A DNA stretch of 64,000 nucleotides from Streptomyces hygroscopicus (GTDB lineage: Bacteria; Actinomycetota; Actinomycetes; Streptomycetales; Streptomycetaceae): NCBI RefSeq assembly GCF_026168105.1, contig NZ_LBMW01000001.1, positions 310,001 through 374,000 on the forward strand, given 5' to 3'. The notes under the pieces were generated by a model. The model saw only the letters and a program-made list of their open reading frames with translations. It was not told the DNA's origin and made no database searches. Position numbers and translations under genes: made by a program. Below are positions 18,456 to 27,215 of this stretch, one piece after another. Positions within the stretch are counted from its first letter, which is position 1; each line of letters opens with the position of its first letter.

Positions 18456-19538
18456 TCAGTGCCGTGCCTTGGCAGCTGGCTGATGGGGGGCGTCGAGTCG
18501 GCGGCTGAAGAAGCTGAAGGCGTCCGGGTACATCCGTGTCCAGGTGTTGTAGTTGTGGCCGCCGCTGGAGAGCACCAGCGTCTGCGTCTGCACCCGCGTG
18601 CCGGCGGCGTCCCGTACGAACTGCTGGATGTAACTCGGCGGGCTCAGCCGGTCCTGGGCCGAAGTGGCGAGGAACAGGCTCACGGCAGCGGCGCTGTGCC
18701 GCACCAGACCAGTGGGGCTGGTGCGTGCCCGCAGCGCCGGGTCCTTTATGACACTCTTGTCCCCGGTGAGCGGGTCGGGGTCGAGCGCGGCGCCGGCACC
18801 GAAGACGCTCGGGTAGACCAGCGGCAGCCGAGCAGCGCAGAAGCCGCCGGTGGAGAAGCCCATGAGTCCCCAGCCGCGCGGGCCGGACAGGGTCCGGAAC
18901 TTCCGGCTGATCAGCTCCGGCACGTCTTGAGCCATCCAGGTGGCGACCTTGCGGTCCGGTACATCGATGCAGTCGGTGTCGATGCCGCCCGGGTCGACCA
19001 CCGGCATGGCCAGGATGAACGGATGGACTGAACCCTTGTTCATCAATTCCTGGAAGTCCTGTGGGATGCCTCCGTGCTCGATCCAGGAGGCGGGGCTGCC
19101 CGGCACTCCGTGCAGCAGCATCACCACCGGAAAGTGGGTATTGCGGTATTGCGGCATGTCGTACTGGGGCGGTGTCCAGACGATGACCTCTCCGGACAGC
19201 TTGGAGTGCGCACCGCGGAAGTAGGTGTCCAGCAGCCCCGTATCGCCACGGGTGAACTTGGCACGAGCGGGCGGTGGGCCCGGCATGGCGGCGGTACGGG
19301 TGCCGTTGTCCTTGCCCATCAGGTCGTCCCAGGAGGCGTACAGGCCGTAGCTGTTGTTGATCCAGGTCGCCACCACCGAGATTGCGGTGAGCTGGCAGAG
19401 ACCGATCATGAACAGCCGCAGCACCCAGCGCAGCGGTCGCGGCCCCCGCATCAGCGACCACAGCACCATGGTGCCGACCACGCAGACTATGGTGGCCAGG
19501 TTGAGCAGGACGAAGAACGGCGTCCCGGTGAGACTCAC
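18456..19538 (-). CDS. Membrane-anchored esterase D/mycolyltransferase-like hydrolase
   Basis: GTG 19538 with GGAGG 7 bases upstream is chosen over the longer frame; 360 aa. Two transmembrane segments (about 5-30 and 42-62) precede an alpha/beta-hydrolase domain with nucleophile Ser in GFSTGG, an acid near SAQDR and the His in SSGGHNYNTW. The arrangement resembles putative esterases related to antigen 85, displayed outside the membrane. Substrate unknown. Confidence 0.82.
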   Translation of the reverse strand: MSLTGTPFFVLLNLATIVCVVGTMVLWSLMRGPRPLRWVLRLFMIGLCQLTAISVVATWINNSYGLYASWDDLMGKDNGTRTAAMPGPPPARAKFTRGDTGLLDTYFRGAHSKLSGEVIVWTPPQYDMPQYRNTHFPVVMLLHGVPGSPASWIEHGGIPQDFQELMNKGSVHPFILAMPVVDPGGIDTDCIDVPDRKVATWMAQDVPELISRKFRTLSGPRGWGLMGFSTGGFCAARLPLVYPSVFGAGAALDPDPLTGDKSVIKDPALRARTSPTGLVRHSAAAVSLFLATSAQDRLSPPSYIQQFVRDAAGTRVQTQTLVLSSGGHNYNTWTRMYPDAFSFFSRRLDAPHQPAAKARH

Positions 19539-19689
19539 GCGTCGGCCTCCCAGTCGGTCGAATCCAGCACGGGCAGAGACATTCGATTTACGGAACCACA
19601 GCCCGGCGAGTTGATCAAAATCCGCCGTAACGGACAGGTCACGAGATCTCGCAGCGGCCATCCGTCCACCCGGGGCGCAGGGGCGTGGA

Positions 19690-19955
19690 GGATGCGTCCG
19701 GCCTCAGCCGACTCCGCCGCAGGGGAGGCGCCGGATCCACCCGGCAGCGCCAGGGCGTGGACGTCGCCCGGCCGGACGTCCACCACAAACTGGTCGGCGG
19801 TGCGTGCCCGGGCCGCCTCGACCATGGCCTGGATGTGGTCGACACCGATCACTGCTCCCGCCGCCGTGACCGCTCCGGTCAGGACCCCGAGACCGGTGCC
19901 CGGTCCACAGCCGGGGTCGAGCACGGTCTGCCCCGCGGAGGTGGCGGGAGACGGG
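19690..19955 (-). pseudogene. SAM-dependent methyltransferase fragment
   Basis: The minus strand encodes TVLDPGCGPGTGLGVL, then VIGVDHIQAMVEAARAR and GDVHALALP: motif I and the following strands of a class I methyltransferase. It breaks off after about 80 residues, and the frame continues without similarity to a stop at 19535. No start codon or binding site is visible, so it is a remnant. Confidence 0.65.
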
Positions 19956-19984
19956 AGGACCAGAAGGACCCCCACGACACTGCC

Positions 19985-20092
19985 GGGCGAGCGGCGCAAG
20001 CCGTCCGTGCCTGGGGACCGCTGGTGATCACGACGCTGCGAGCGCTGTGGGACCTGCCGGCCTCCGGGAATGGCGACGGTCCCGCCCACTGA
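19985..20092 (+). pseudogene. 3' remnant of a plus-strand gene
   Basis: The frame reads GRAAQAVRAWGPLVITTL, then RALWDLPASGNGDGPAH and stop, with coding-like codon use and no upstream start. A strong stem-loop overlaps its stop, consistent with the tail of a lost gene. Family not recognised. Confidence 0.3.
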
Positions 20093-20107
20093 CAGGCGGG
20101 ACCGTCG
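20074..20107. terminator. Perfect 13-bp stem-loop
   Basis: CGACGGTCCCGCC pairs exactly with GGCGGGACCGTCG around an 8-base loop. It sits at the end of a gene remnant and could also stop minus-strand transcription. Confidence 0.6.
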
Positions 20108-20290
20108 CGGGTGGAGGTCTCCGTCTGACGCTCGCGACGACCGGGCGGGGCTCTCCTGCGCGGTCATCATCCATCACTGCGGACCATGCTCGCCGTACCA
20201 CACGTGAGCCACACGGGAAGCCCCACCCGTCGCAGTGGAAGGAAGCCCCTTGGTACCGAGCCGGACGCGGTTCTCAGGGGAGCCGCAGGG

Positions 20291-20983
20291 TCAGGAGGGC
20301 TTCACCGCCGAGACCGCGGTGACCGTCACCTTGTTGTCGCACTCGGCGAAGACACCGTCCTGGAGGGCGACTTGATGTGCGCCCGATCCCGGCAGGCCGA
20401 CCACCAAGGTCGGATACACGACGGGCTTGGAGCCGGACTTGCAGTAGCCGTCAGCTTCACCCTGCACCTGGACGAAGGTCAACTTCACCCATGCCTTGCC
20501 GCCGGGTGCCACGCGCACCGGCGACGCGGAGCCCGTGCGCGTCACCGACAGTGGAGCGTTGTGCTGCGGGGCGCCGTTGGCCGCCCCGGCCACCGAAGGG
20601 TGGCCCTCCAGGACGCACGGGGATCCGGAAATGTTGGTGAACTCGATCACCGCCGCTCCGGTTCCCGTGCCCTCCGGACGATCAGCAGCCTGATACGCGG
20701 CCGTCCTCAGGCTGGTCGCGGCACACGTCTTGACCCGCTTGCCGGAGGATCCGGATGCGTGGGAAGCGCCTGCCCCGGACGACGTCGACCCGCCTGCGCC
20801 GGAGGCCTTCGAGGCCGTGGAACCGGGCGCCTTGGAAGAGGGCGCCGCTGCACTCGGCGCTCCCGACTGCGACCCGGCTGCCCCCGGCTCGCTGCCACCA
20901 GGCTGACAAGCGGTCACCGACAGCGCGGCCGAAACCACGGCCATCGCCATCGCGGCCTTGCGTATGCCATTTCCGTACTGCAT
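20291..20983 (-). CDS. Lipoprotein with DUF4232 domain
   Basis: ATG 20983; 230 aa. Signal peptide with lipobox LSVTAC (Cys26), a Ser/Gly/Ala-rich linker (about 30-80), then a DUF4232 domain: CAATSLRTAAY, VIEFTNISGSPCVLEGHPSV, and a final CDNKVTVTAV. Three or four cysteines probably form disulfides. The domain is an exported beta-sandwich of unknown role, very common in Streptomyces. It is divergent from the secreted BNR-repeat gene. Confidence 0.85.
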   Translation of the reverse strand: MQYGNGIRKAAMAMAVVSAALSVTACQPGGSEPGAAGSQSGAPSAAAPSSKAPGSTASKASGAGGSTSSGAGASHASGSSGKRVKTCAATSLRTAAYQAADRPEGTGTGAAVIEFTNISGSPCVLEGHPSVAGAANGAPQHNAPLSVTRTGSASPVRVAPGGKAWVKLTFVQVQGEADGYCKSGSKPVVYPTLVVGLPGSGAHQVALQDGVFAECDNKVTVTAVSAVKPS

Positions 20984-21360
20984 GTGGTCCCCCGAAATCG
21001 GATTACATAGGGCCGGCCCTGCGCCGGCACTCACGGAGACAGGCCTGCTGGACGCCGGGTTCCACACTGGATCACCTGTGACAGGGCAGTGACAAAGGCC
21101 GGGCCGGTTCAGTGTCAGCGGCGAACGGCGCAGGTCGTCCGATGCCTGTATCCCCCATGCCCTGCCGGATGGCGCCCGTCCGAGCCCGTGAGCGCAGGCG
21201 GGTGGCGTTCTCGGGGAGACGAGCCGCATGCGCTGTGGAGAGCCGCGGCGAAAAATCCGGCGACGGACGCCGTCCGCCCGCACGTAGAGGAGATGAAGGC
21301 CCGCCCTGTACCGCCAGGCACCACCACCCCTCATCCAGCTCACGAACCCACGAGGTACCT
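20984..21360. other. Divergent promoter region
   Basis: These 377 bases separate the DUF4232 lipoprotein (minus) from the secreted BNR-repeat gene (plus). No clear protein is encoded; no operator was recognised. Confidence 0.4.
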
Positions 21361-23181
21361 GTGGCTCTCCTCTCCGCGCTCCGTCTTCGCCGCCACCCGC
21401 GGTCGCGGGGGCGTGTCGCCGTCGGGTTGCTGGCGCTCGTCGCGGGCACCCTGCCGAGCATGTCGGCCGATGCCGCGGCTCCGCCCTCCGGATCTGTCAG
21501 CGACACGGCGCCCACGACCACGTGGAACGGCGGCCCCTTCGCCGTCCCGAACGTCTCCGGCACCGCCGGGACGGTGAACTGTGGGGCCCCGCAGCTCTGC
21601 GACGACTACGCGCTGAAGGTGTCCGTGCCCGCCGGCTACGACGCCGGTCACCGCCTGCGCATCGACGTCAAGTGGCCCGACTCCGCAGCCGACTTCGACC
21701 TGTACGTCCTCGATGCGAACGGCCGCGAGGTGGCGGCCGCGGCCTCCTCCGCCGACCCCGAGACCGTGCTGCTTCCGGCGGTGACGGCTTCGTACACCGT
21801 GCGCGTGGTGCCCTACGCACCGCTCGGCGACAGCTTCAGGGGCACCGCGAGTCTGGTGGCCAACCCGGTTGATCCGCCGCCGAGTTCTGCCGTCCCGCCG
21901 ACGTACGGGAGTTCCTCGGCACCCGACGGCATCAAGGACGCGCACAACGCCGGTGAGCCCTCGATCGGCGTCGACCGCGCGACCGGCGCCGCGATGTTCC
22001 AGGCGTACACCTCGACGCTCAAGGTCACCTACAACAGCGCCGGTACCGCCACCTGGCAGGACAAGAGCGCGAACGCGGCCGACGGCTGTCCCCAGGGGAG
22101 CATCACCAGCCTCGACCCGATCCTGTTCACCGACCCGTCCACCCACCGCACCTTCGAGTCACAGCTCGCCGGGAAGACCGCCCTGACCTGTTACACCGAC
22201 GACGACGGCGGGACGTGGACGCCGACGGGCGGCTCGGGCGTCAATTCCGGTGTGGACCACCAGACCATCGGCGGCGGCCCCTTCGCCGCGGGCGGGCCGG
22301 GCGCCGTCTCGTCGTACCGCAACGCCGTCTACTACTGCTCGCAGGACATCGCCGACGCCTCCTGCGCGGTCAGCCGGGACGGCGGTTTGGCCTACGGCCC
22401 CGCCGTCCCGATGTACTCGCTGCTGGACTGCGGCGGCCTGCACGGTCATGTGAAGGTCGCCCCGGACGGCACGGTCTACGTACCGAACAAGGGCTGCGGC
22501 GGCAACCAGGCCGTGGCCGTCTCCGAGGACAACGGGCTCACGTGGGCCGTGCGCAAGAACCCGTCCAGCACCCCCGGCGACTCCGACCCGAGCGTGGGGA
22601 TCGGGGCCGGCGGAACCGTCTACATGGGCTACCAGAACAGCGACGGCACCGCGCATGTCGCTGTCAGCCACGACAGGGGCAAGACGTGGCTGTACGACCA
22701 GAACGTCGGTGCGCCGCTCGGCGTCAAGAACATCGTCTTCCCGGCCGTGACCGCCGGCGACGACAGTCGCGCCGCCTTCGCCTTCCTGGGCACCACCACT
22801 GGTGGCAACTACCAGGACACGAACAACTTCCACGGCGTCTGGCACCTGTACGTGGCGACCACGTACGACGGCGGCCAGTCCTGGGTCACTGTCGACGCCA
22901 CCCCCACGGACCCCGTTCAGCGGGGGTCGATCTGTACGGGCGGCACCACCTGCGGGAAGGATCGCAACCTCCTGGACTTCATCGACGTCACCCTCGACGC
23001 ACGGGGCCGCGTGCTCGTCGCCTACGCCGACGGCTGCACCGGCACCTGCGCAACCGGCGGCGCCCAGAACTACGACGCGCTCGCCTCCATCGCCCGTCAG
23101 TCCTCCGGCAGCACGCTGTACGGCGCGTACGACGCCGTGACCGGAGCCGGCACGAGAAGCCCGAGGGAGGCCGGTCAGTGA
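21361..23181 (+). CDS. Secreted BNR-repeat (sialidase-like) protein
   Basis: GTG 21361 with GAGG upstream is the first start giving a clean signal peptide (about 1-40); 606 aa. About 45-165 is a pre-peptidase C-terminal-like beta domain (ADFDLYVLDANG). The rest shows repeated Asp-box/BNR motifs of a beta-propeller: SRDGG, SEDNGLTW, SHDRGKTW and YDGGQSW. The Arg triad of true sialidases cannot be confirmed, so glycan binding or hydrolysis is only likely. Its stop overlaps the GTG of the next gene. Confidence 0.8.
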   Translation: MALLSALRLRRHPRSRGRVAVGLLALVAGTLPSMSADAAAPPSGSVSDTAPTTTWNGGPFAVPNVSGTAGTVNCGAPQLCDDYALKVSVPAGYDAGHRLRIDVKWPDSAADFDLYVLDANGREVAAAASSADPETVLLPAVTASYTVRVVPYAPLGDSFRGTASLVANPVDPPPSSAVPPTYGSSSAPDGIKDAHNAGEPSIGVDRATGAAMFQAYTSTLKVTYNSAGTATWQDKSANAADGCPQGSITSLDPILFTDPSTHRTFESQLAGKTALTCYTDDDGGTWTPTGGSGVNSGVDHQTIGGGPFAAGGPGAVSSYRNAVYYCSQDIADASCAVSRDGGLAYGPAVPMYSLLDCGGLHGHVKVAPDGTVYVPNKGCGGNQAVAVSEDNGLTWAVRKNPSSTPGDSDPSVGIGAGGTVYMGYQNSDGTAHVAVSHDRGKTWLYDQNVGAPLGVKNIVFPAVTAGDDSRAAFAFLGTTTGGNYQDTNNFHGVWHLYVATTYDGGQSWVTVDATPTDPVQRGSICTGGTTCGKDRNLLDFIDVTLDARGRVLVAYADGCTGTCATGGAQNYDALASIARQSSGSTLYGAYDAVTGAGTRSPREAGQ

Positions 23182-23681
23182 AACCATTCCGCGCTGCTGC
23201 CCTACTGGTCGGCGCCGTCCTCAGCCTGACGGCAGTCACCGGATGTTCGGCGACGCCCCACCAATCCGGCCCCTCGCGTGCGACGCCGTCCGCAACGGGG
23301 CAGGCCCAAGACGCCTCGGCCGGGAATACGGCCGGCCCCAGGCCCGGCGGCTGCCCCACTGCCGTCTCGCTCCCGCTGCCCAAGGACTTCCCGGCGAACC
23401 TGCCGGTGCCCGACGGCGCGGTTGTGACCTCGGTCGAGCATCGCACCCACGGCCGGCTCGTGGTCGGCACAGTGGTGAGGGACGGCTTCGACGCCGCCCT
23501 GAGCTTCCTGCACAAGCAGCTCCCCAAAGCCGGATACGCCTTGAAGGAGGGCGAGGTGGAGCAGGACGACGCCGAGTCGAACTTCTCCTCCCCGACCGTG
23601 GAAGGCCGCTGGACCCTGCGGAAGATGCCCGACTGTGCGAGAGGGGTGTATCTGACGTACCTGACGTCTGCCGCCTCCTGA
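23178..23681 (+). CDS. Small lipoprotein, translationally coupled
   Basis: GTG 23178 overlaps the preceding stop (GTGA) with GGGAGG upstream; 167 aa. Signal peptide with lipobox AVTGC (Cys23), linker to about 55, then a domain with FPANLPVPDGAVVTSVEH and ALSFLHKQLPKAGYAL, a two-layer fold seen in many actinobacterial lipoproteins. Coupling suggests it works with the BNR-repeat protein. No function known. Confidence 0.78.
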   Translation: MKPFRAAALLVGAVLSLTAVTGCSATPHQSGPSRATPSATGQAQDASAGNTAGPRPGGCPTAVSLPLPKDFPANLPVPDGAVVTSVEHRTHGRLVVGTVVRDGFDAALSFLHKQLPKAGYALKEGEVEQDDAESNFSSPTVEGRWTLRKMPDCARGVYLTYLTSAAS

Positions 23682-23719
23682 GGGTCGCTCACCAGAAGTC
23701 AGCCGACGGAGTCCACGGT

Positions 23720-24706
23720 CTATGAGGCGGTCGGCATCATGATGTGCTGCTTGACGAGTTCGTACGACCTCAGACGGTCGGCCAACGCGTAGACAGGCGT
23801 CACCAGCATGAGTTCGTCCGCCCCGGTCACGTCCGCGAGGTTTGTCAGCTGCTTCGCGACGATCTCGGGTGCGCCGTATGCCTGTTGGGCGCGGAAGCTC
23901 GCCAGCGCCTGCGTTTCCTCTGCGGTGAACGAGTGGGCGGCAGCCTCTTCGGGTGTGGGGAAGGGGATGTCGCCTCGTCCCTTGAGGAGTCCGGCCTTGA
24001 CAACCTCCATCGGGCCCCCGAGCCGGGCCGCCTCCTCCTGCGTCTCGGCACACACCGTTTCCACGCAGATCAGCACGCGCGGGCGCTCGCACCAACGAGA
24101 GGGAGAAAAGTGCTCGCGGTAGTGATGGAGTGCAGAGAGGGTGTTGTCGGGACGAATGTGGTGGGCGAAGGCGATCGGCAGTCCAAGTTCCGCAGCGAGC
24201 GCGGCGCCGGCCGTGCTCGAGGACAGCAGCCATGGTTCCGGGAGCGGGCCGAGCGCGACCTCGTCCACCAAGAAGTGCAGAGTCGCTGACACGTCGTTGC
24301 GGTACTCGTCGTCCGAAGTCGGTCCGGCCCCGCGCCGCAGCGCCCGCGCCGTCGACTCGTCGAAGGTACCGGGGCCGCGGCCAATGCCCAGGTCGATGCG
24401 GCCCGTGTGCAGTGCGGCCAGCGTGCCGAATTGCTCCGCCAGCATGATCGGGGCGTGGTTGGGGGCCAGAACGCCCCCGGATCCGAGACGTATCGACGAC
24501 GTCAACGCGGCCGCGTGGGCGGTCAGGACGACGGGCGGGAACGCTCCGATGGCCGGTGAATGGTGATGCTCGGCGTACCAGAGTCGCAGGTATCCGAGGT
24601 CTTCGAGGCGCCGGGCGAACTCTGTGGTGTCCCGTAATGCGTCTGTGGCTCGGGCGCCCGTTTGGACCATGGCCACTTCGAGCGCGCTGAGCGGAACGTT
24701 GATCAT
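23720..24706 (-). CDS. Luciferase-like (LLM) flavin-dependent oxidoreductase
   Basis: The start is placed at ATG 24706 because a promoter-like TTGACG/TATACT pair lies directly upstream, implying a leaderless mRNA; an in-frame ATG at 24730 would fall inside that promoter. 328 aa. Conserved features: LWYAEHHHSPA, the GGVLAPNHAP strand, GRIDLGIGRGPG and the C-terminal ADELMLVTPVYA, typical of bacterial luciferase-like monooxygenases of the MsnO8 type. It should use FMNH2 and O2 on a small molecule. No partner flavin reductase is nearby. Confidence 0.88.
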   Translation of the reverse strand: MINVPLSALEVAMVQTGARATDALRDTTEFARRLEDLGYLRLWYAEHHHSPAIGAFPPVVLTAHAAALTSSIRLGSGGVLAPNHAPIMLAEQFGTLAALHTGRIDLGIGRGPGTFDESTARALRRGAGPTSDDEYRNDVSATLHFLVDEVALGPLPEPWLLSSSTAGAALAAELGLPIAFAHHIRPDNTLSALHHYREHFSPSRWCERPRVLICVETVCAETQEEAARLGGPMEVVKAGLLKGRGDIPFPTPEEAAAHSFTAEETQALASFRAQQAYGAPEIVAKQLTNLADVTGADELMLVTPVYALADRLRSYELVKQHIMMPTAS

Positions 24707-24712
24707 CCGGTC

Positions 24713-24739
24713 AGTATAGGAAGCATTCATCGGCGTCAA
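24713..24739 (-). promoter_or_regulatory. Candidate leaderless promoter for the LLM gene
   Basis: TTGACG (complement of 24734-24739) and TATACT (24713-24718) are separated by 15 bases, and 6 bases separate TATACT from the ATG at 24706. Transcription would begin at or very near the start codon. Confidence 0.5.
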
Positions 24740-24780
24740 CGCCCCCGCGCGCACCGGCCCTTCACGGTCAAGGAATCCTC

Positions 24781-24817
24781 TGGTCTAGTCCAAAGTTCCA
24801 CTTGGTCTAGTCCAAAG
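24781..24817 (+). promoter_or_regulatory. Tandem DasR-like operators upstream of chitinase
   Basis: TGGTCTAGTCCAAAG occurs at 24781-24795 and again at 24803-24817, 22 bp apart. It closely matches the known DasR site (core TGGTCTAGACCA) and the direct repeats described in Streptomyces chitinase promoters. DasR represses chitin-use genes and releases with glucosamine-6-phosphate, so this chitinase is probably in that regulon. Confidence 0.75.
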
Positions 24818-24885
24818 CGTTGACGCGACCGCGACAGCATCAGGAGGCTGTGCCCACTCCCTCCCACCCCCACTGGAGGTACGCA

Positions 24886-26097
24886 GTGAGACGTCTTCGG
24901 ACATGTTTGGGCGCGACCGCACTCGGGCTCGCCACCGCGGGCACGACGGTACTGATCGGCGGCCACGCATCGGGGGCGACCAGCGCGCTCAGCAACCGCT
25001 GGTACGCCGCGGCCCCCTATCTGATGCCGCTGGACAACGACCCGCCGGACCCGGCCGCCATCATGGACGCCACCGGCCTCAAGGCGTTCCAGCTCGCCTT
25101 CGTTCTCGCGCCCAACGGTGGCGGCTGCTCCCCCACATGGGGCGGCACAGCCCCGGTCTCCTCCGACACTGCCGTGCAGTCGGCCATCGACGCCATCCGC
25201 GCCAAGGGCGGTGACGTCTCCGTCTCCATCGGCGGTTACGGCGGTACCAAGCTCGGCCAGGTGTGCTCGGACGCGACCGCCACGGCGGCGGCGTACCAGC
25301 AGGTCATCACCAAGTACGGTCTGCACGCGATCGATTTCGATCTGGAGGAGCCGGAGTACGAGAACACGGCGGCGATCAAGAACGAGATCGGTGCCGCCAG
25401 GATCCTTCAGCAGAACAATCCCGGACTCTACGTCTCCGTCACCACGGCCGGCACGGCGGACGGAACCGGCTGGTTCGGCAAGCAGATGCTGCTGGAGGCG
25501 AAGTCGCAGGGATTCACACCGAACAACTTCTCCATCATGCCGTTCGACGGCGGGTTCAACGGCGCCGCCTCGCAGACCGGCGCGCTCACCAACTTCAATG
25601 CGATTCTGCAGTCCACCTTCGGCTGGGACCAGGCGACCGCCTACGCTCACGAAGGGTTCTCCGGGATGAACGGACGCAGTGACTCCGGCGAGATCTTCAC
25701 GCAGGCCGACTTCCAGACCGTGCTGGACTACGCGATCAGCCACAACATGGACCGCTTCACCTTCTGGTCCCTCAACCGCGACCGTCAGTGCACACCCGCC
25801 GACAACGGCGGCCGCACGTCCGGCACCTGTTCCAGCGTGGCGCAGAACCCATGGGACTTCGCCAAGTACTCGGTGACGTTCGCCGGTTCGACCCCGCCCT
25901 CGCCCACGCCCACCCCGCCGGGGACGCCGACGCCACCGAGCGCCACCTGCACGTCGGCCTGGAGTGCGACGGCGGTCTACACCGCGGGCAACGAGGTGTC
26001 GTACGACCAGCACAACTGGAAGGCCAAGTGGTGGACCCAGAACGAGGTGCCCGGCGCCTCGCCCTGGGGGCCCTGGCAGGACGAAGGCGCCTGCTGA
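24886..26097 (+). CDS. Secreted chitinase-like GH18 enzyme with C-terminal CBM
   Basis: GTG 24886 with GGAGG 6 bases upstream; 403 aa. Signal peptide 1-30. The GH18 barrel shows SVSIGGYGG (about 112-120) and the catalytic DxDxE motif AIDFDLEEPEY with Asp150, Asp152 and Glu154. A Pro/Thr linker (about 336-355) leads to a CBM5/12-type chitin-binding domain (WSATAVYTAGNEVSYD, then WKAKWWTQNE). It should hydrolyse chitin outside the cell. Tandem DasR-like sites lie upstream and a terminator downstream. Confidence 0.9.
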   Translation: MRRLRTCLGATALGLATAGTTVLIGGHASGATSALSNRWYAAAPYLMPLDNDPPDPAAIMDATGLKAFQLAFVLAPNGGGCSPTWGGTAPVSSDTAVQSAIDAIRAKGGDVSVSIGGYGGTKLGQVCSDATATAAAYQQVITKYGLHAIDFDLEEPEYENTAAIKNEIGAARILQQNNPGLYVSVTTAGTADGTGWFGKQMLLEAKSQGFTPNNFSIMPFDGGFNGAASQTGALTNFNAILQSTFGWDQATAYAHEGFSGMNGRSDSGEIFTQADFQTVLDYAISHNMDRFTFWSLNRDRQCTPADNGGRTSGTCSSVAQNPWDFAKYSVTFAGSTPPSPTPTPPGTPTPPSATCTSAWSATAVYTAGNEVSYDQHNWKAKWWTQNEVPGASPWGPWQDEGAC

Positions 26098-26120
26098 CGC
26101 CCGCACCATCCGTAGCGAGC

Positions 26121-26155
26121 GTGGGCCGGGCCTGCCACAGGCAGCCCGGCCCGCG
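26121..26155. terminator. Stem-loop after chitinase gene
   Basis: GGGCCGGGCCTGCC and GGCAGCCCGGCCC form a long GC stem with one bulge and a short loop, 24 bases past the stop. It lies between convergent genes and may serve both. Confidence 0.7.
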
Positions 26156-26191
26156 TGCGCGGTGCAGCCGACGCATCGACCCGCGTTGCGA

Positions 26192-27004
26192 TCAGAAGGC
26201 CGTGTGGGCGAACCAGCGGTCGAGCGCCTCACCCTCTCCCGAGACCTCGAAGGCACCCTCCTGGTAGGACCTCCGCCCGTAGAGCAGCAGCAGGAGGTCC
26301 GCCGCCTGCCCCCGTACCGCCGCCTGCGGCCCGGATGGTGTGGCCTCGGCCTCCGCCCGCGGCAGCAGGCGGAAACCGTCCGGCTCCAACCGCACCCGCC
26401 ACTCCTCGCCGATTCCGCCGGCCGGGTCGGCACACTGGAAGGCGATGGTCTCGCCGTTGCCGTTGAGCTTCGTCACGCCCGGGGCGAAGACACCCGCGTA
26501 GGGCAGGTTGACGAGGAACTCGTCCACCCCGTCCACCGCGAGCACGGGGTCGATGTCCGGCTCCCGGCCGACGGCACGCTCCGCATCCACCCGGTGCACG
26601 AGCGTTTCGAACAGCATCCGGCGGGCCCAGAAGCGCGCACGCTGGTCCTCACCCCAGGCCCACATCGCCGCCTGGGGATCCGTGGTGCGCAGCACGGCCG
26701 CCACATCGGGTACGCCCGCCGCCACCCAGTCGGCATACTCCTCCGCACGTTCGGGCAGCCCCAGATCCACGTCGCGGCTGCGTGGGGGCTCCTGCACCAA
26801 CCGGGTCAGCAGCGTGGAGAACCAGCGTTGCAGCGCTCCCACGTGCCGGGTGAGGTCGGCCAGCGTCCAGTCGGGGCAGGAGGGCACGGCGGTCGCGGGG
26901 TCCATGCCCTTCACCGCCTCGGCGAAGCGGAGGGTCTCACGCTCGATCGCCTGCCGGTAGCTGTCGTAGGGCAGAGGGTGCCCCGCCCCGCTCGTCGTGT
27001 CCAT
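26192..27004 (-). CDS. TIGR03083/DinB-like maleylpyruvate isomerase-family protein
   Basis: ATG 27004 with GGAGG about 7 bases upstream; 270 aa. N-terminal four-helix DinB-like domain with the family signature PSCPDWTLADLTRHVG and the histidine-bearing helix FETLVHRVDAE, then a C-terminal sterol-carrier-like domain (about 165-265). Relatives are mycothiol-dependent metalloenzymes; the His and Glu expected to bind metal are present. Substrate unknown. Confidence 0.82.
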   Translation of the reverse strand: MDTTSGAGHPLPYDSYRQAIERETLRFAEAVKGMDPATAVPSCPDWTLADLTRHVGALQRWFSTLLTRLVQEPPRSRDVDLGLPERAEEYADWVAAGVPDVAAVLRTTDPQAAMWAWGEDQRARFWARRMLFETLVHRVDAERAVGREPDIDPVLAVDGVDEFLVNLPYAGVFAPGVTKLNGNGETIAFQCADPAGGIGEEWRVRLEPDGFRLLPRAEAEATPSGPQAAVRGQAADLLLLLYGRRSYQEGAFEVSGEGEALDRWFAHTAF

Positions 27005-27215
27005 CTGCTGCCTCCCTGACCCAGCACGGATTCCGTCATGATCAGTGTGGAGGCTGGAGTCCACTCCAAGGCAAATCCGAGAGAGGTACTCCCACGACGG
27101 CACCCGTCGTGCGGCGGCCCGCGTGCCAGTGCCGAGCGGCACCGGTGTCGGCGGGCGCGGCGATGTCGACCAGGTTGATCGACGGAGCGCACCGGTGGGC
27201 TCCGCCGCGGGCGGC

